From positions 1 through 6,362 of the forward strand of contig DIPE01000072.1 of the NCBI GenBank assembly GCA_002427015.1: DNA of 6,362 nt, read 5' to 3'. This document shows, one piece after another, positions 1 through 5,447 of this stretch. The DNA is from Firmicutes bacterium UBA5496 (lineage in GTDB: Bacteria > Bacillota > Proteinivoracia > UBA4975). The notes beneath the pieces are model-generated. The model did not search any database, was not told the DNA's origin, and saw only the letters and a program-made list of their open reading frames with translations. How positions within the stretch are numbered: position 1 is the first letter of the stretch; each line of letters begins with the position of its first letter. The position numbers were made by a program, and so were the translations under genes.

Positions 1-15
1 CTGCGCTACGCCCCG
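1..15 (-). tRNA. 5' end of a tRNA gene, probably tRNA-Pro (partial, cut by window edge)
   Basis: Read on the minus strand from position 15, the bases fit the start of a tRNA: a 7-base acceptor arm CGGGGCG, then T8 A9, a D-stem strand GCGC, then A14 G15. A tRNA beginning with C at position 1 is characteristic of bacterial tRNA-Pro (C1:G72 pair), and this string matches the usual opening of Firmicute tRNA-Pro genes as I remember them. A strong promoter lies just upstream at the distance expected for a stable RNA. The anticodon is outside the window, so the proline assignment is inferred. Only 15 bases are visible. Confidence 0.72.
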
Positions 16-26
16 CGGACTTCACT

Positions 27-55
27 ATTATACTAGAGGTTTATTTGTTAGTCAA
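27..55 (-). promoter_or_regulatory. Near-consensus sigma-A promoter for the tRNA gene
   Basis: On the minus strand there is a -35 box TTGACT (50-55), a 17-base spacer (33-49) and a perfect -10 box TATAAT (27-32). Transcription should begin around position 19-20, a few bases before the tRNA 5' end at 15. The -35 box contains the TGA stop codon of the upstream Mur ligase gene (52-54), so the promoter is embedded in the end of that gene. No terminator is seen between the two, so the tRNA may also receive read-through transcription. Confidence 0.8.
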
Positions 56-1599
56 GATGAACCTGCAACTCTATCCTTTAAAATTTTCAGGATTTCTAAC
101 CTTTCTACTAGAGAATGGCGCTGAGCCAAAAGGGGGATTGCTATATGGGCGCCGTGGTCAAGACCCTGACAGCCGCCCATGAGAATGACATCGTCCGCTT
201 GAGCTGCTTCCAGAACCGCCTGTATAGCGTCGGTGAGGTGGGGGAAATGGCGATATTTTATCCCGGCAGCATCCAGTGTATCCAGGACTGCCCGCCGTTC
301 TTCGGGGCTGACCACATCATGGACACCGACATATTCTTCACTGTCAGTAAGGATTAGCTCCCCAACGGGCAGCAGGGGCAGCCATTTGACTACTGTTTCT
401 GTATTTTCACGGTTGACGACACTGCCCCTGCTGCCCCGAATGGCGATAAGGAGATGCAGCTGATTGTACTTCATCAGTCCCAAGGTGGCCAGGGTAATGT
501 CTATATTGCCGGTATTGGCGAAGTGATCATCAATTACCTTAAAGTCCCCATCATAAATCAATTGAAATCTGCGTTCGACGCCGCTGAAGTTCGCCAAGGC
601 GGAATAGATTTTGGCGTCGGGCACATTGCACAATTTGCCGGCGGTAATCGCGACAGTCGCATTGTAAATATTATGCAGGCCCAAGACTTTGAGCTTAAGT
701 TTTAAATCACAGGGGGAGAGGGAGAAATTTTGAGAAATTATTTTTTCTGGAATTACATACCTGAAACTGCCGGAGCCAGTGCTTAATTCTATATCTCTGA
801 CCTGGATATGAGCAGGATTGCTTTTCAGGCTATAAGTGATAAAGTCGGCTTTAGTATGCTGACAAAGCTCAAGGATCAAGGGCTCATCCGCATTTAGGAT
901 TGCAGTAGAGGAGGGGGCAAGATTTTTAACTAATTTTGTTTTATGCTGCCAGTACTTTTCAAAACTGCCGTGAAAATCTATATGCTCCCGGGTAACGTTG
1001 TTAAAGGTCACAATATCATAGGGAATGCCATGCACTCGCTGCAGTTCCTGACCGGCCGAGGAGACTTCCATAGTCACATGGGAGCAGCGATTATCTCGCA
1101 TACGGGCCAATATTTCAAAGAGCTCTCGGGAGTTGGGCGTAGTCAGGTCAGCTCCAACAGTACTGCGGCCATCTTTGACTACAACTGTGCCAATGAGCCC
1201 TGTAACAGGATAATGCCTGGACAGGACACTGTCAATCATAAAAGCAGTGGTAGTTTTTCCATTGGAAGCTGTGACGCCAATCATCTTCATCTCCGTGGCA
1301 GGGTATTGAAACCAGGCATTGCTGAGCTGGGCCAAGGCAACGCGGGAATCGGCGACAATAAAAATGGGAACATCAGCTGTAACATTCCTTTCGGCAATGA
1401 CAGCTGCTGCTCCCTGTGCAATAGCTTGGTCAATGAAATCGTGACCGTCAAACTCATAACCCTTAATAGCGACAAAAATATTGTTTGGCCTTACTCGGGA
1501 TGAGTTATCGCTGATTCCGGTAATTTTAATTTTTGGTATGGGGGGCAAGGGTTCACTCAATTGGAGTTTGGACAGCAAGTCGGCGAGAAAAATCGACAT
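52..1599 (-). CDS. MurE-like Mur ligase with divergent substrate-binding motifs
   Basis: This 515-residue protein has the three-domain layout and length of MurE, the ATP-dependent ligase that adds the third amino acid to UDP-MurNAc-dipeptide in the cytoplasm. Visible features: an N-terminal MurE-type domain (about 23-90, TGISDNSSR and FVAIKGYEFDGHDF), the ATP loop GVTASNGKTTT (108-118, K115), TTPNS (153-157), MEVSS (177-181, E178), NVTREHIDFHG (201-211) and the likely carbamylated lysine K220. GLHNIYNA (307-314) and GVERRF (340-345) mark the later part of the central domain. The C-terminal domain is atypical: the usual YAHTPD region reads DDHFANTG (357-364), no DNPR-type diaminopimelate-binding motif is present (LTDSEEYVG, 417-425), and the usual GKGHE site reads GGCQGLDHG (475-483). 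ATP-dependent ligation therefore looks intact, but substrate and product cannot be assigned. It starts at ATG with GGAGG 7 bases upstream and follows the EpuA-type gene by 18 bases. It is probably a MurE paralogue rather than the housekeeping enzyme. Confidence 0.82.
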   Translation of the reverse strand: MSIFLADLLSKLQLSEPLPPIPKIKITGISDNSSRVRPNNIFVAIKGYEFDGHDFIDQAIAQGAAAVIAERNVTADVPIFIVADSRVALAQLSNAWFQYPATEMKMIGVTASNGKTTTAFMIDSVLSRHYPVTGLIGTVVVKDGRSTVGADLTTPNSRELFEILARMRDNRCSHVTMEVSSAGQELQRVHGIPYDIVTFNNVTREHIDFHGSFEKYWQHKTKLVKNLAPSSTAILNADEPLILELCQHTKADFITYSLKSNPAHIQVRDIELSTGSGSFRYVIPEKIISQNFSLSPCDLKLKLKVLGLHNIYNATVAITAGKLCNVPDAKIYSALANFSGVERRFQLIYDGDFKVIDDHFANTGNIDITLATLGLMKYNQLHLLIAIRGSRGSVVNRENTETVVKWLPLLPVGELILTDSEEYVGVHDVVSPEERRAVLDTLDAAGIKYRHFPHLTDAIQAVLEAAQADDVILMGGCQGLDHGAHIAIPLLAQRHSLVERLEILKILKDRVAGSS

Positions 1600-1617
1600 T
1601 TAACAACCTCCGTAAAG

Positions 1618-1845
1618 TTATCGAAGGGAGCGGATCTGCTGGAAAAACCTTTGCCATATCTCCAAGCGAAAGATATTGCTGCCAGACGTTTTTGTAATGA
1701 ATTGATAGCCAACATAAAGGCCTACAATCAGGGCTAGAACGAATAAGGCTGGAATCCAGATGACCTTAAGGATATTTATAAAGACTCCAGCTCCTTTGTT
1801 GGCATTTACCGGGGCGGCGCTCCTTGGAACAGGACTGTTAGTCAT
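1618..1845 (-). CDS. EpuA-type small membrane protein (annotated in databases as 'DNA-directed RNA polymerase subunit beta')
   Basis: A 75-residue protein with a Pro/Ala/Asn-rich N-terminus (1-20), one hydrophobic segment (about 27-50, WIPALFVLALIVGLYVGY) and a short polar tail containing NIFRLEIWQRFFQQI. The pattern of IPxLFVLALIVGLxVGY followed by a W-containing amphipathic helix matches the EpuA family (PF11772), as I recall it. That family is often labelled RNA polymerase beta subunit, but nothing in this sequence resembles RpoB, so that label is misleading. The role is unknown; a membrane or envelope role is my inference. The start is ATG with AAAGGAGGG about 11 bases upstream. It lies 18 bases before the Mur ligase gene on the same strand and is very likely co-transcribed with it. 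Confidence 0.75.
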   Translation of the reverse strand: MTNSPVPRSAAPVNANKGAGVFINILKVIWIPALFVLALIVGLYVGYQFITKTSGSNIFRLEIWQRFFQQIRSLR

Positions 1846-1907
1846 AATAATCTATTCCCTCCTTTGCCCCTAATATTACTATATTGTTGAGTCTAAATCC
1901 AGATATA

Positions 1908-1935
1908 TAAAAAAAGACGCCAAGATGGCGTCTTT
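1908..1935 (-). terminator. Rho-independent terminator of the SASP gene
   Basis: A perfect 9-base inverted repeat, AAAGACGCC (1913-1921) and GGCGTCTTT (1927-1935), has a 5-base loop. In minus-strand RNA the stem is followed by an uninterrupted U run (A run on the plus strand up to 1915). It begins about 9 bases after the SASP stop codon and separates that gene from the EpuA-Mur ligase pair downstream. No comparable T run follows on the plus strand, so it should act in one direction only. Confidence 0.9.
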
Positions 1936-1944
1936 CAATTTAAA

Positions 1945-2175
1945 TTAGAGGTTATTGTTTTCAGCCATCATCTTTTGAGCATTTCTAATCATAACCTTGA
2001 CCATATTGCCCCCGATTTTCCCCCCAATTTGGCCGCATTCTCGTGTAGTCATATTGGGCCATCCCTGGGTGTTGATTTTCTCTCTCAGGCCAAGTTCATC
2101 GGCAATCTCGTATTTGAACTGATCGAGAAGCTTTTCATCGATAAGATTTTTATTTCTGTTCCTATTTCTGGCCAA
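1945..2175 (-). CDS. Alpha/beta-type small acid-soluble spore protein
   Basis: A 76-residue DNA-binding spore protein. Alpha/beta-type SASPs coat the forespore chromosome, protect it from UV and other damage, and are degraded at germination by the protease GPR. KYEIADELGL (21-30) matches the conserved family signature K-x-E-[IV]-A-x-[DE]-x-G, which contains the GPR cleavage site (expected after E23). The second conserved block reads TTRECGQIGGKIGGNMVKVMI (43-63), where family members typically have a single G-x-V-G-G before the MVK/LTK helix; here QIGG and KIGG stand in tandem. The N-terminus is rich in Arg and Asn (RNRNRNKN). The start is TTG, chosen because GGGAGGTGAG lies a few bases upstream and the conserved region begins soon after. 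The gene is monocistronic, with its own terminator. Expression in the forespore (sigma-G or sigma-F) is expected, but I find no good sigma-G box. Confidence 0.93.
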   Translation of the reverse strand: MARNRNRNKNLIDEKLLDQFKYEIADELGLREKINTQGWPNMTTRECGQIGGKIGGNMVKVMIRNAQKMMAENNNL

Positions 2176-2187
2176 ACTATCTCACCT

Positions 2188-2213
2188 CCCTGCATTTATT
2201 TTTTGCTGCAGGG
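2188..2213 (-). promoter_or_regulatory. Hairpin in the SASP mRNA leader abutting the ribosome site
   Basis: CCCTGCA (2188-2194) and TGCAGGG (2207-2213) form a perfect 7-base inverted repeat around a 12-base AT-rich loop. In the SASP transcript (minus strand) the 3' arm ends in GGG, which are the first bases of the ribosome site GGGAGGTGAG (2190-2181). The hairpin could stabilise the 5' end of the message or modulate ribosome access. The function is inferred; the structure is seen directly. Confidence 0.5.
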
Positions 2214-2224
2214 AAGCAGACTAT

Positions 2225-2253
2225 GTTATAAGAAATGTGGTCCTGCTGGCCAA
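2225..2253 (-). promoter_or_regulatory. Possible sigma-A-like promoter upstream of the SASP gene
   Basis: On the minus strand, TTGGCC (2248-2253) and TATAAC (2225-2230) are separated by exactly 17 bases. Transcription from it would begin near 2218, placing the leader hairpin close to the mRNA 5' end. Against this, alpha/beta SASP genes are usually read by forespore sigma factors and the -35 match is only partial. Low confidence. Confidence 0.25.
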
Positions 2254-2399
2254 AACAGAGATGGCGACCAAGGTATGTAAGGGAAAAAAATAGTTTTTCC
2301 AACAAAAAACCTTTATTATTAGCTTCGGCTCCAGAGAAAATATTATTCTGACAGGATTTTTACAAGAAAAGCAGAATAGAGAAAAGAGGGGGTGCTGTA

Positions 2400-2561
2400 T
2401 TGGAAGAGAAATTAGAACTGATTGCTACGTTAAAAATTCCTTATAATGAGGACTTGTACACTTTAATTGATTTTTTAAATAGGACGCTGAAAGATAAAAA
2501 ACTAATTTTCGGCGTTTCGCAGCGCAATGAGCAAATGCTTGTTTCCATCTATGAAATATAA
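2400..2561 (+). CDS. YpmA/DUF4264-like small protein
   Basis: A 53-residue protein starting MEEKLELIATLKIPYNEDLY and ending MLVSIYEI. The central LIDFLNRTLKDKKLIFGVSQ (22-41) resembles the small Firmicute YpmA family (DUF4264, roughly 55-60 residues), whose function is not known to me. It has no membrane segment or signal peptide and looks like a compact alpha/beta fold. The start is TTG; no other in-frame start lies in the first 45 codons, and GAGGGGGTG lies 5 bases upstream. The stop is 18 bases before the deoC start and only the deoC ribosome site lies between them, so the two are probably one transcript. Family assignment is from memory of the sequence pattern. Confidence 0.72.
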   Translation: MEEKLELIATLKIPYNEDLYTLIDFLNRTLKDKKLIFGVSQRNEQMLVSIYEI

Positions 2562-2579
2562 ATTAAGGAGGCATTATTA

Positions 2580-3242
2580 ATGGAAAGCATTGCAAAATAT
2601 ATCGATTACACTTTGTTAAAGGCTACTGCCACAGATGAGGATGTTAAGCGCATGTGCCAGGAAGCCCGGGAATACCATTTTGCCACTATCTGCATCCATC
2701 CGGTCTTTGTCAGATTATGTTCCCAGCTGCTGGCAGGCTCAGGAGTTGGGGTGACTACGGTTATTGGCTTCCCCTTTGGCGCCGTCAAGTCGGAGGTTAA
2801 GGCCTTTGAGGCGGCCCAGGCCGTTGCTGACGGGGCCACCGAAGTAGATATGGTCATGAATATTGGTGAAATGTTGTCCGGCAATCTGGATGTTGTCCGC
2901 CAAGATATCGAATCTGTGGTCAAGACTGTGGCCGGCAAGGCTATTGTCAAGGTAATCATAGAAACGGCATACTTAGATAAAGAGCAAATCAGCATTGCCA
3001 GTAAGCTTGTTAAGGGCGCAGGGGCAAACTTTGTTAAAACTTCCACGGGATATGCTCCCAGCGGCGCCAAAGCCGAGGATATTAGGATAATCAGGGAAGC
3101 TGTGGGACCTGACTTTGGCATCAAAGCCTCCGGCGGAATTTCCAGTTACCAGGCTGCCAAAGAAATGCTGGAGGCCGGGGCAACTAGATTTGGCGCCAGC
3201 GCCGCCATAAAAATTGTTGAAGGCGAAAATTCACAGCAATAA
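2580..3242 (+). CDS. deoC: Deoxyribose-phosphate aldolase
   Basis: A 220-residue class I aldolase (DERA, EC 4.1.2.4) that cleaves 2-deoxy-D-ribose 5-phosphate to acetaldehyde and glyceraldehyde 3-phosphate in deoxynucleoside catabolism. It is full length for the short bacterial type. Visible catalytic residues: D90 in EVDMVMN, the Schiff-base lysine K153 in FVKTSTG, and K182 in GIKASGGI, which helps proton transfer. YIDYTLLKATAT (7-18), VIGFPFG (61-67) and the phosphate-binding GATRFGASA (200-208) are also typical. It starts at ATG with AAGGAGG 8 bases upstream. No other deo genes (phosphopentomutase, nucleoside phosphorylase) or DeoR-type regulator are in the window. It follows the YpmA-like gene by 18 bases. 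Confidence 0.97.
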   Translation: MESIAKYIDYTLLKATATDEDVKRMCQEAREYHFATICIHPVFVRLCSQLLAGSGVGVTTVIGFPFGAVKSEVKAFEAAQAVADGATEVDMVMNIGEMLSGNLDVVRQDIESVVKTVAGKAIVKVIIETAYLDKEQISIASKLVKGAGANFVKTSTGYAPSGAKAEDIRIIREAVGPDFGIKASGGISSYQAAKEMLEAGATRFGASAAIKIVEGENSQQ

Positions 3243-3318
3243 AGGATTAAGCACAACTTTATTGGGCATGTACTGAACTAGAGGTGTTTAAGCAATTCTT
3301 TTTTTTGGATGGGGCATA

Positions 3319-3327
3319 TGGTAGAAT
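3319..3327 (+). promoter_or_regulatory. Possible extended -10 promoter of the amidase-dnaD-dnaC cluster
   Basis: TGGTAGAAT is an extended -10 box (TGN followed by TAGAAT, one mismatch from TATAAT). At the -35 position there is only a T-rich stretch (3299-3306), which an extended -10 promoter can tolerate. It lies in the 107-base gap after deoC. Initiation near 3334 would give a very short leader, with the ribosome site AGGATGTGA (3336-3344) almost at the 5' end. Moderate to low confidence. Confidence 0.4.
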
Positions 3328-3349
3328 GGGGATTAGGATGTGATCGCCG

Positions 3350-4402
3350 TTGTATTATGTAAGGTATAAGCGAAAAAAAAATAGGAGAGTAAAGCGAGTC
3401 TTTTTTTTACTGTTTGCCCTGGCCTGTATCGGGCTTTCTTTTGCCTTGGCCTTTGGTTTTGGCAAAGGCGCTATTTTTAAGTTAATCTCTAGGCCCACGG
3501 CTGCCGGCCAAGCCCTGCCCTTGCTGACAATACAACGACAGGAACGCTTGCTCCTTCATCTTAACGTTCCAATTGATGAAGGAGACTCCTGGCGGGTCCG
3601 AGATAATAAGCTGGAACTGACTCTGTTACATAATGAGGCAATTGCCGCCTTTCCCCTTGAGGAGCAGTATTTAGAGCAGCAGATCAGTTTTCGCCGGGAA
3701 GAGGGCAAGGTTATCCTTGTCATTGAACTGGACAATCTTCCGCCGATTTTCAGTCTGAGATCAACTGCCCAGGGCTATACATTTCAGTGGCTGGAGGCTG
3801 GACTGGCGGGCAAGCGCATTGCCATCGATCCCGGCCATGGCGGTCATGATCCTGGGGCCGTAGGACATCATCTCGACCTGTACGAAAAAAACGTCACTCT
3901 AGCTATTGCCCTTGAACTGAAAGCAATGCTGGAACAAGCAGGGGCTGAAGTCTTTATGACCCGCACTACCGATACCCTGGTGGATACTACTGTCAAACCG
4001 GATAGACATATCCGCCCGGATCTCTGGAAACGCCATGATCTGGTCAACGAATATTCTCCAGATTTGTTTATCTCAGTCCACAACAACTCCTGGTCAGATA
4101 AATATGCCCGGGGGATTGAAACATATTACAACCCCAACTCCCTTAACAGTTTCCCCAGCAAGGCGGCGGCCAAGCTCATTCAAAATGAGCTTGTCAACGA
4201 ATTGCAGCGTTACAACCGAGGAATTAAGCCCAAGAATGATGCCGTTTTGCGGGTGGATGCGCCAGCTGTGCTGGCGGAGATTCTCTTTATCAGCAACAAG
4301 GAGGAGGAGGCAATGCTGGCGGCCCCGAACTTGGCCAACAGGGCTGCCGCTGCTTTATTTAAAGGTATTGCCGCTTTCTTTTTGGACCCGAGAGGTGAAT
4401 AA
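3350..4402 (+). CDS. Membrane-anchored N-acetylmuramoyl-L-alanine amidase (Amidase_3)
   Basis: A 350-residue zinc enzyme that cleaves the bond between MurNAc and L-alanine in peptidoglycan. A very basic N-terminus (RYKRKKNRRVKR, 5-16) precedes a hydrophobic segment (about 17-38) with no clear signal peptidase site, so it is probably anchored with the catalytic part outside. Residues about 55-148 are strand-rich and may be an AMIN-like wall-targeting domain, which I cannot confirm. The catalytic domain (155-345) shows IAIDPGHGGHDPGA (H163), YEKNVTLAIA (E179), ISVHNNS (H244) and AEILFISN (E310): the zinc ligands and catalytic glutamate of the AmiC/CwlV/CwlD family (PF01520). The start is TTG: an in-frame stop lies at 3341, no other start precedes the membrane segment, and AGGATGTGA is 5-6 bases upstream. 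CwlD in spore formers makes the cortex muramic lactam, but this protein could equally serve in cell separation. It is 4 bases from the next gene. Confidence 0.93.
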   Translation: MYYVRYKRKKNRRVKRVFFLLFALACIGLSFALAFGFGKGAIFKLISRPTAAGQALPLLTIQRQERLLLHLNVPIDEGDSWRVRDNKLELTLLHNEAIAAFPLEEQYLEQQISFRREEGKVILVIELDNLPPIFSLRSTAQGYTFQWLEAGLAGKRIAIDPGHGGHDPGAVGHHLDLYEKNVTLAIALELKAMLEQAGAEVFMTRTTDTLVDTTVKPDRHIRPDLWKRHDLVNEYSPDLFISVHNNSWSDKYARGIETYYNPNSLNSFPSKAAAKLIQNELVNELQRYNRGIKPKNDAVLRVDAPAVLAEILFISNKEEEAMLAAPNLANRAAAALFKGIAAFFLDPRGE

Positions 4403-4406
4403 CCCT

Positions 4407-5447
4407 ATGAAATTTTCTCTTCAAGGCAGTATTCAGCTTACGACAATTTCACCGGAACTGTTAGAAATTTATCAGCCTGTAATCGGCTTCGAGGCTGTTT
4501 CGGTGTGGATAAATCTTTATCATGCCCTGGTCAATGGCTTCACAGTTTCCGAAGGGGATATTATGCAGCAGATGAATATCACCCAGAGGAGTTTTCGCAT
4601 TTCCCTAAAAACCCTTGTTAAATATGGTTTGCTCCAAGGGGACAGTAAGGAATATATAATTATTCCCCCGACCATGGCCGGGCTGATTGAGCAAATTAAG
4701 GCCAATTCCTTTGTCTATGAACAGGAGCGCAGGTTTATCACGTTACTTGAAGCTTTTCGCTTAAAGAGAGGACAAGCCCTCAGCCAGCTTGAGATTGCCG
4801 CTGGGGAAGATGATTCCAACCTGCTCACGGAACAGCTGGCCGACGAATTTGCCACCAGATTCATCAAAGAATGCAAATTTGTTCCCAGCCGCCAGCTGCG
4901 GGACCGCTTTGATATGTGGTTTGAGCAGCTGCAGGACCGGCGCCTGCTGGAAGAGCTGCTGGAGCGGACCAAGCGCAAAGTGATTATGGAAGGCAACAAG
5001 GGCGCCTGTCCCAGTCTGTATGCCGATAAAATTGTTCGCCAATGGCTGGTCCAGGGGATTAAGACTTATGAGGACCTGCTCCGCTTAGATCAGGAATTTC
5101 AAGCCCGCTGTGAGTACTATCGGATTGTAGAAAAAGAGCTGGGGCGGGGTTTTAATACCTTGACCCCTGCGGAAAAAGAAATTATCGATAAATGGTCAGC
5201 TCAGGTGGAGGACTCCGCTCAGCTTGGCAACCTCATCAAGAAAGCGATTCTTTCCGGCGAATATCAGGGAAAAGGCGCTCCAGGCATTGCCTTTATCGAT
5301 AAGTGGCTGGAACGCAAAGAAACTAAGCAGAAGCCGGCCCAATCCGGAAAAAGCGGGTTTACTCATGAACATAAGTTGTCTGATCTTGAAAAACTTGTAA
5401 AACGAAAGACTATGGTAGGTCTGGAGGATGAATCCCATGAGGGATGA
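4407..5447 (+). CDS. DnaB/DnaD-type primosomal protein (DnaD domain)
   Basis: A 346-residue protein of the Firmicute DnaD/DnaB family, which helps open DNA and recruit the helicase loader during replication initiation or restart. The N-terminal part (about 15-100), with LLEIYQPVIGFEAVSVWINLYHAL, is the typical winged-helix start of this family. A helical middle (about 105-250) follows, then a DnaD/DnaB_2-type domain (about 252-304) with LTPAEKEIIDKW, LIKKAILSGEYQGKG and AFIDKWLERK. A basic, probably disordered tail follows. The layout resembles B. subtilis DnaB more than the shorter DnaD. The reading frame stays open upstream to 4035, but ATG at 4407 is chosen because AGAGGTGA is 8 bases upstream, the family similarity begins there, and the amidase ends at 4402. 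The adjacent helicase loader gene supports the role. Confidence 0.9.
   Translation: MKFSLQGSIQLTTISPELLEIYQPVIGFEAVSVWINLYHALVNGFTVSEGDIMQQMNITQRSFRISLKTLVKYGLLQGDSKEYIIIPPTMAGLIEQIKANSFVYEQERRFITLLEAFRLKRGQALSQLEIAAGEDDSNLLTEQLADEFATRFIKECKFVPSRQLRDRFDMWFEQLQDRRLLEELLERTKRKVIMEGNKGACPSLYADKIVRQWLVQGIKTYEDLLRLDQEFQARCEYYRIVEKELGRGFNTLTPAEKEIIDKWSAQVEDSAQLGNLIKKAILSGEYQGKGAPGIAFIDKWLERKETKQKPAQSGKSGFTHEHKLSDLEKLVKRKTMVGLEDESHEG

Noticed and set aside
943..1503. Plus-strand open frame of 186 codons opposite the Mur ligase
   Set aside because: It lies antisense to a gene with clear family motifs, has no credible ribosome site and no recognisable domain; the same holds for other plus-strand frames at 115-357, 233-463 and 454-705.
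1618..1845. RNA polymerase beta subunit fragment
   Set aside because: The sequence is a membrane segment with short tails and no RpoB motif; the RNA polymerase name for this family appears to be an annotation carry-over.
1975..2280. Plus-strand frame of 101 codons opposite the SASP gene
   Set aside because: The minus-strand SASP has its family signature, ribosome site and terminator; this frame is its shadow extended into the intergenic region.
2282..2300. Inverted repeat GGAAAAA / TTTTTCC in the divergent intergenic region
   Set aside because: Only two G-C pairs in an A/T run; likely chance in this base composition, and not placed at a gene end.
2348..2377. Possible promoter for the YpmA-like gene: CTGACA (2348-2353) with CAGAAT (2372-2377)
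   Set aside because: An 18-base spacer and a weak -10 box; AT-rich sequence gives several equally weak alternatives such as TATTAT at 2314 and 2341.
2606..3124. Minus-strand frame of 172 codons opposite deoC
   Set aside because: deoC has all catalytic residues in the plus frame; the antisense protein is low complexity (Ser/Thr/Ala rich) and has no ribosome site.
3247..3306. Possible terminator after deoC: TTAAGCAC (3247-3254) with GTGTTTAA (3284-3291), then a T run at 3299-3306
   Set aside because: The stem is AT-rich with a G-U pair, the loop is about 29 bases and the T run starts 7 bases after the stem, so it is a poor fit to a rho-independent terminator.
4035..4406. N-terminal extension of the DnaB/DnaD-type protein into the amidase gene
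   Set aside because: The extension overlaps the conserved amidase catalytic domain in another frame and is Arg/Ser/Pro rich without family similarity; ATG 4407 has its own ribosome site.
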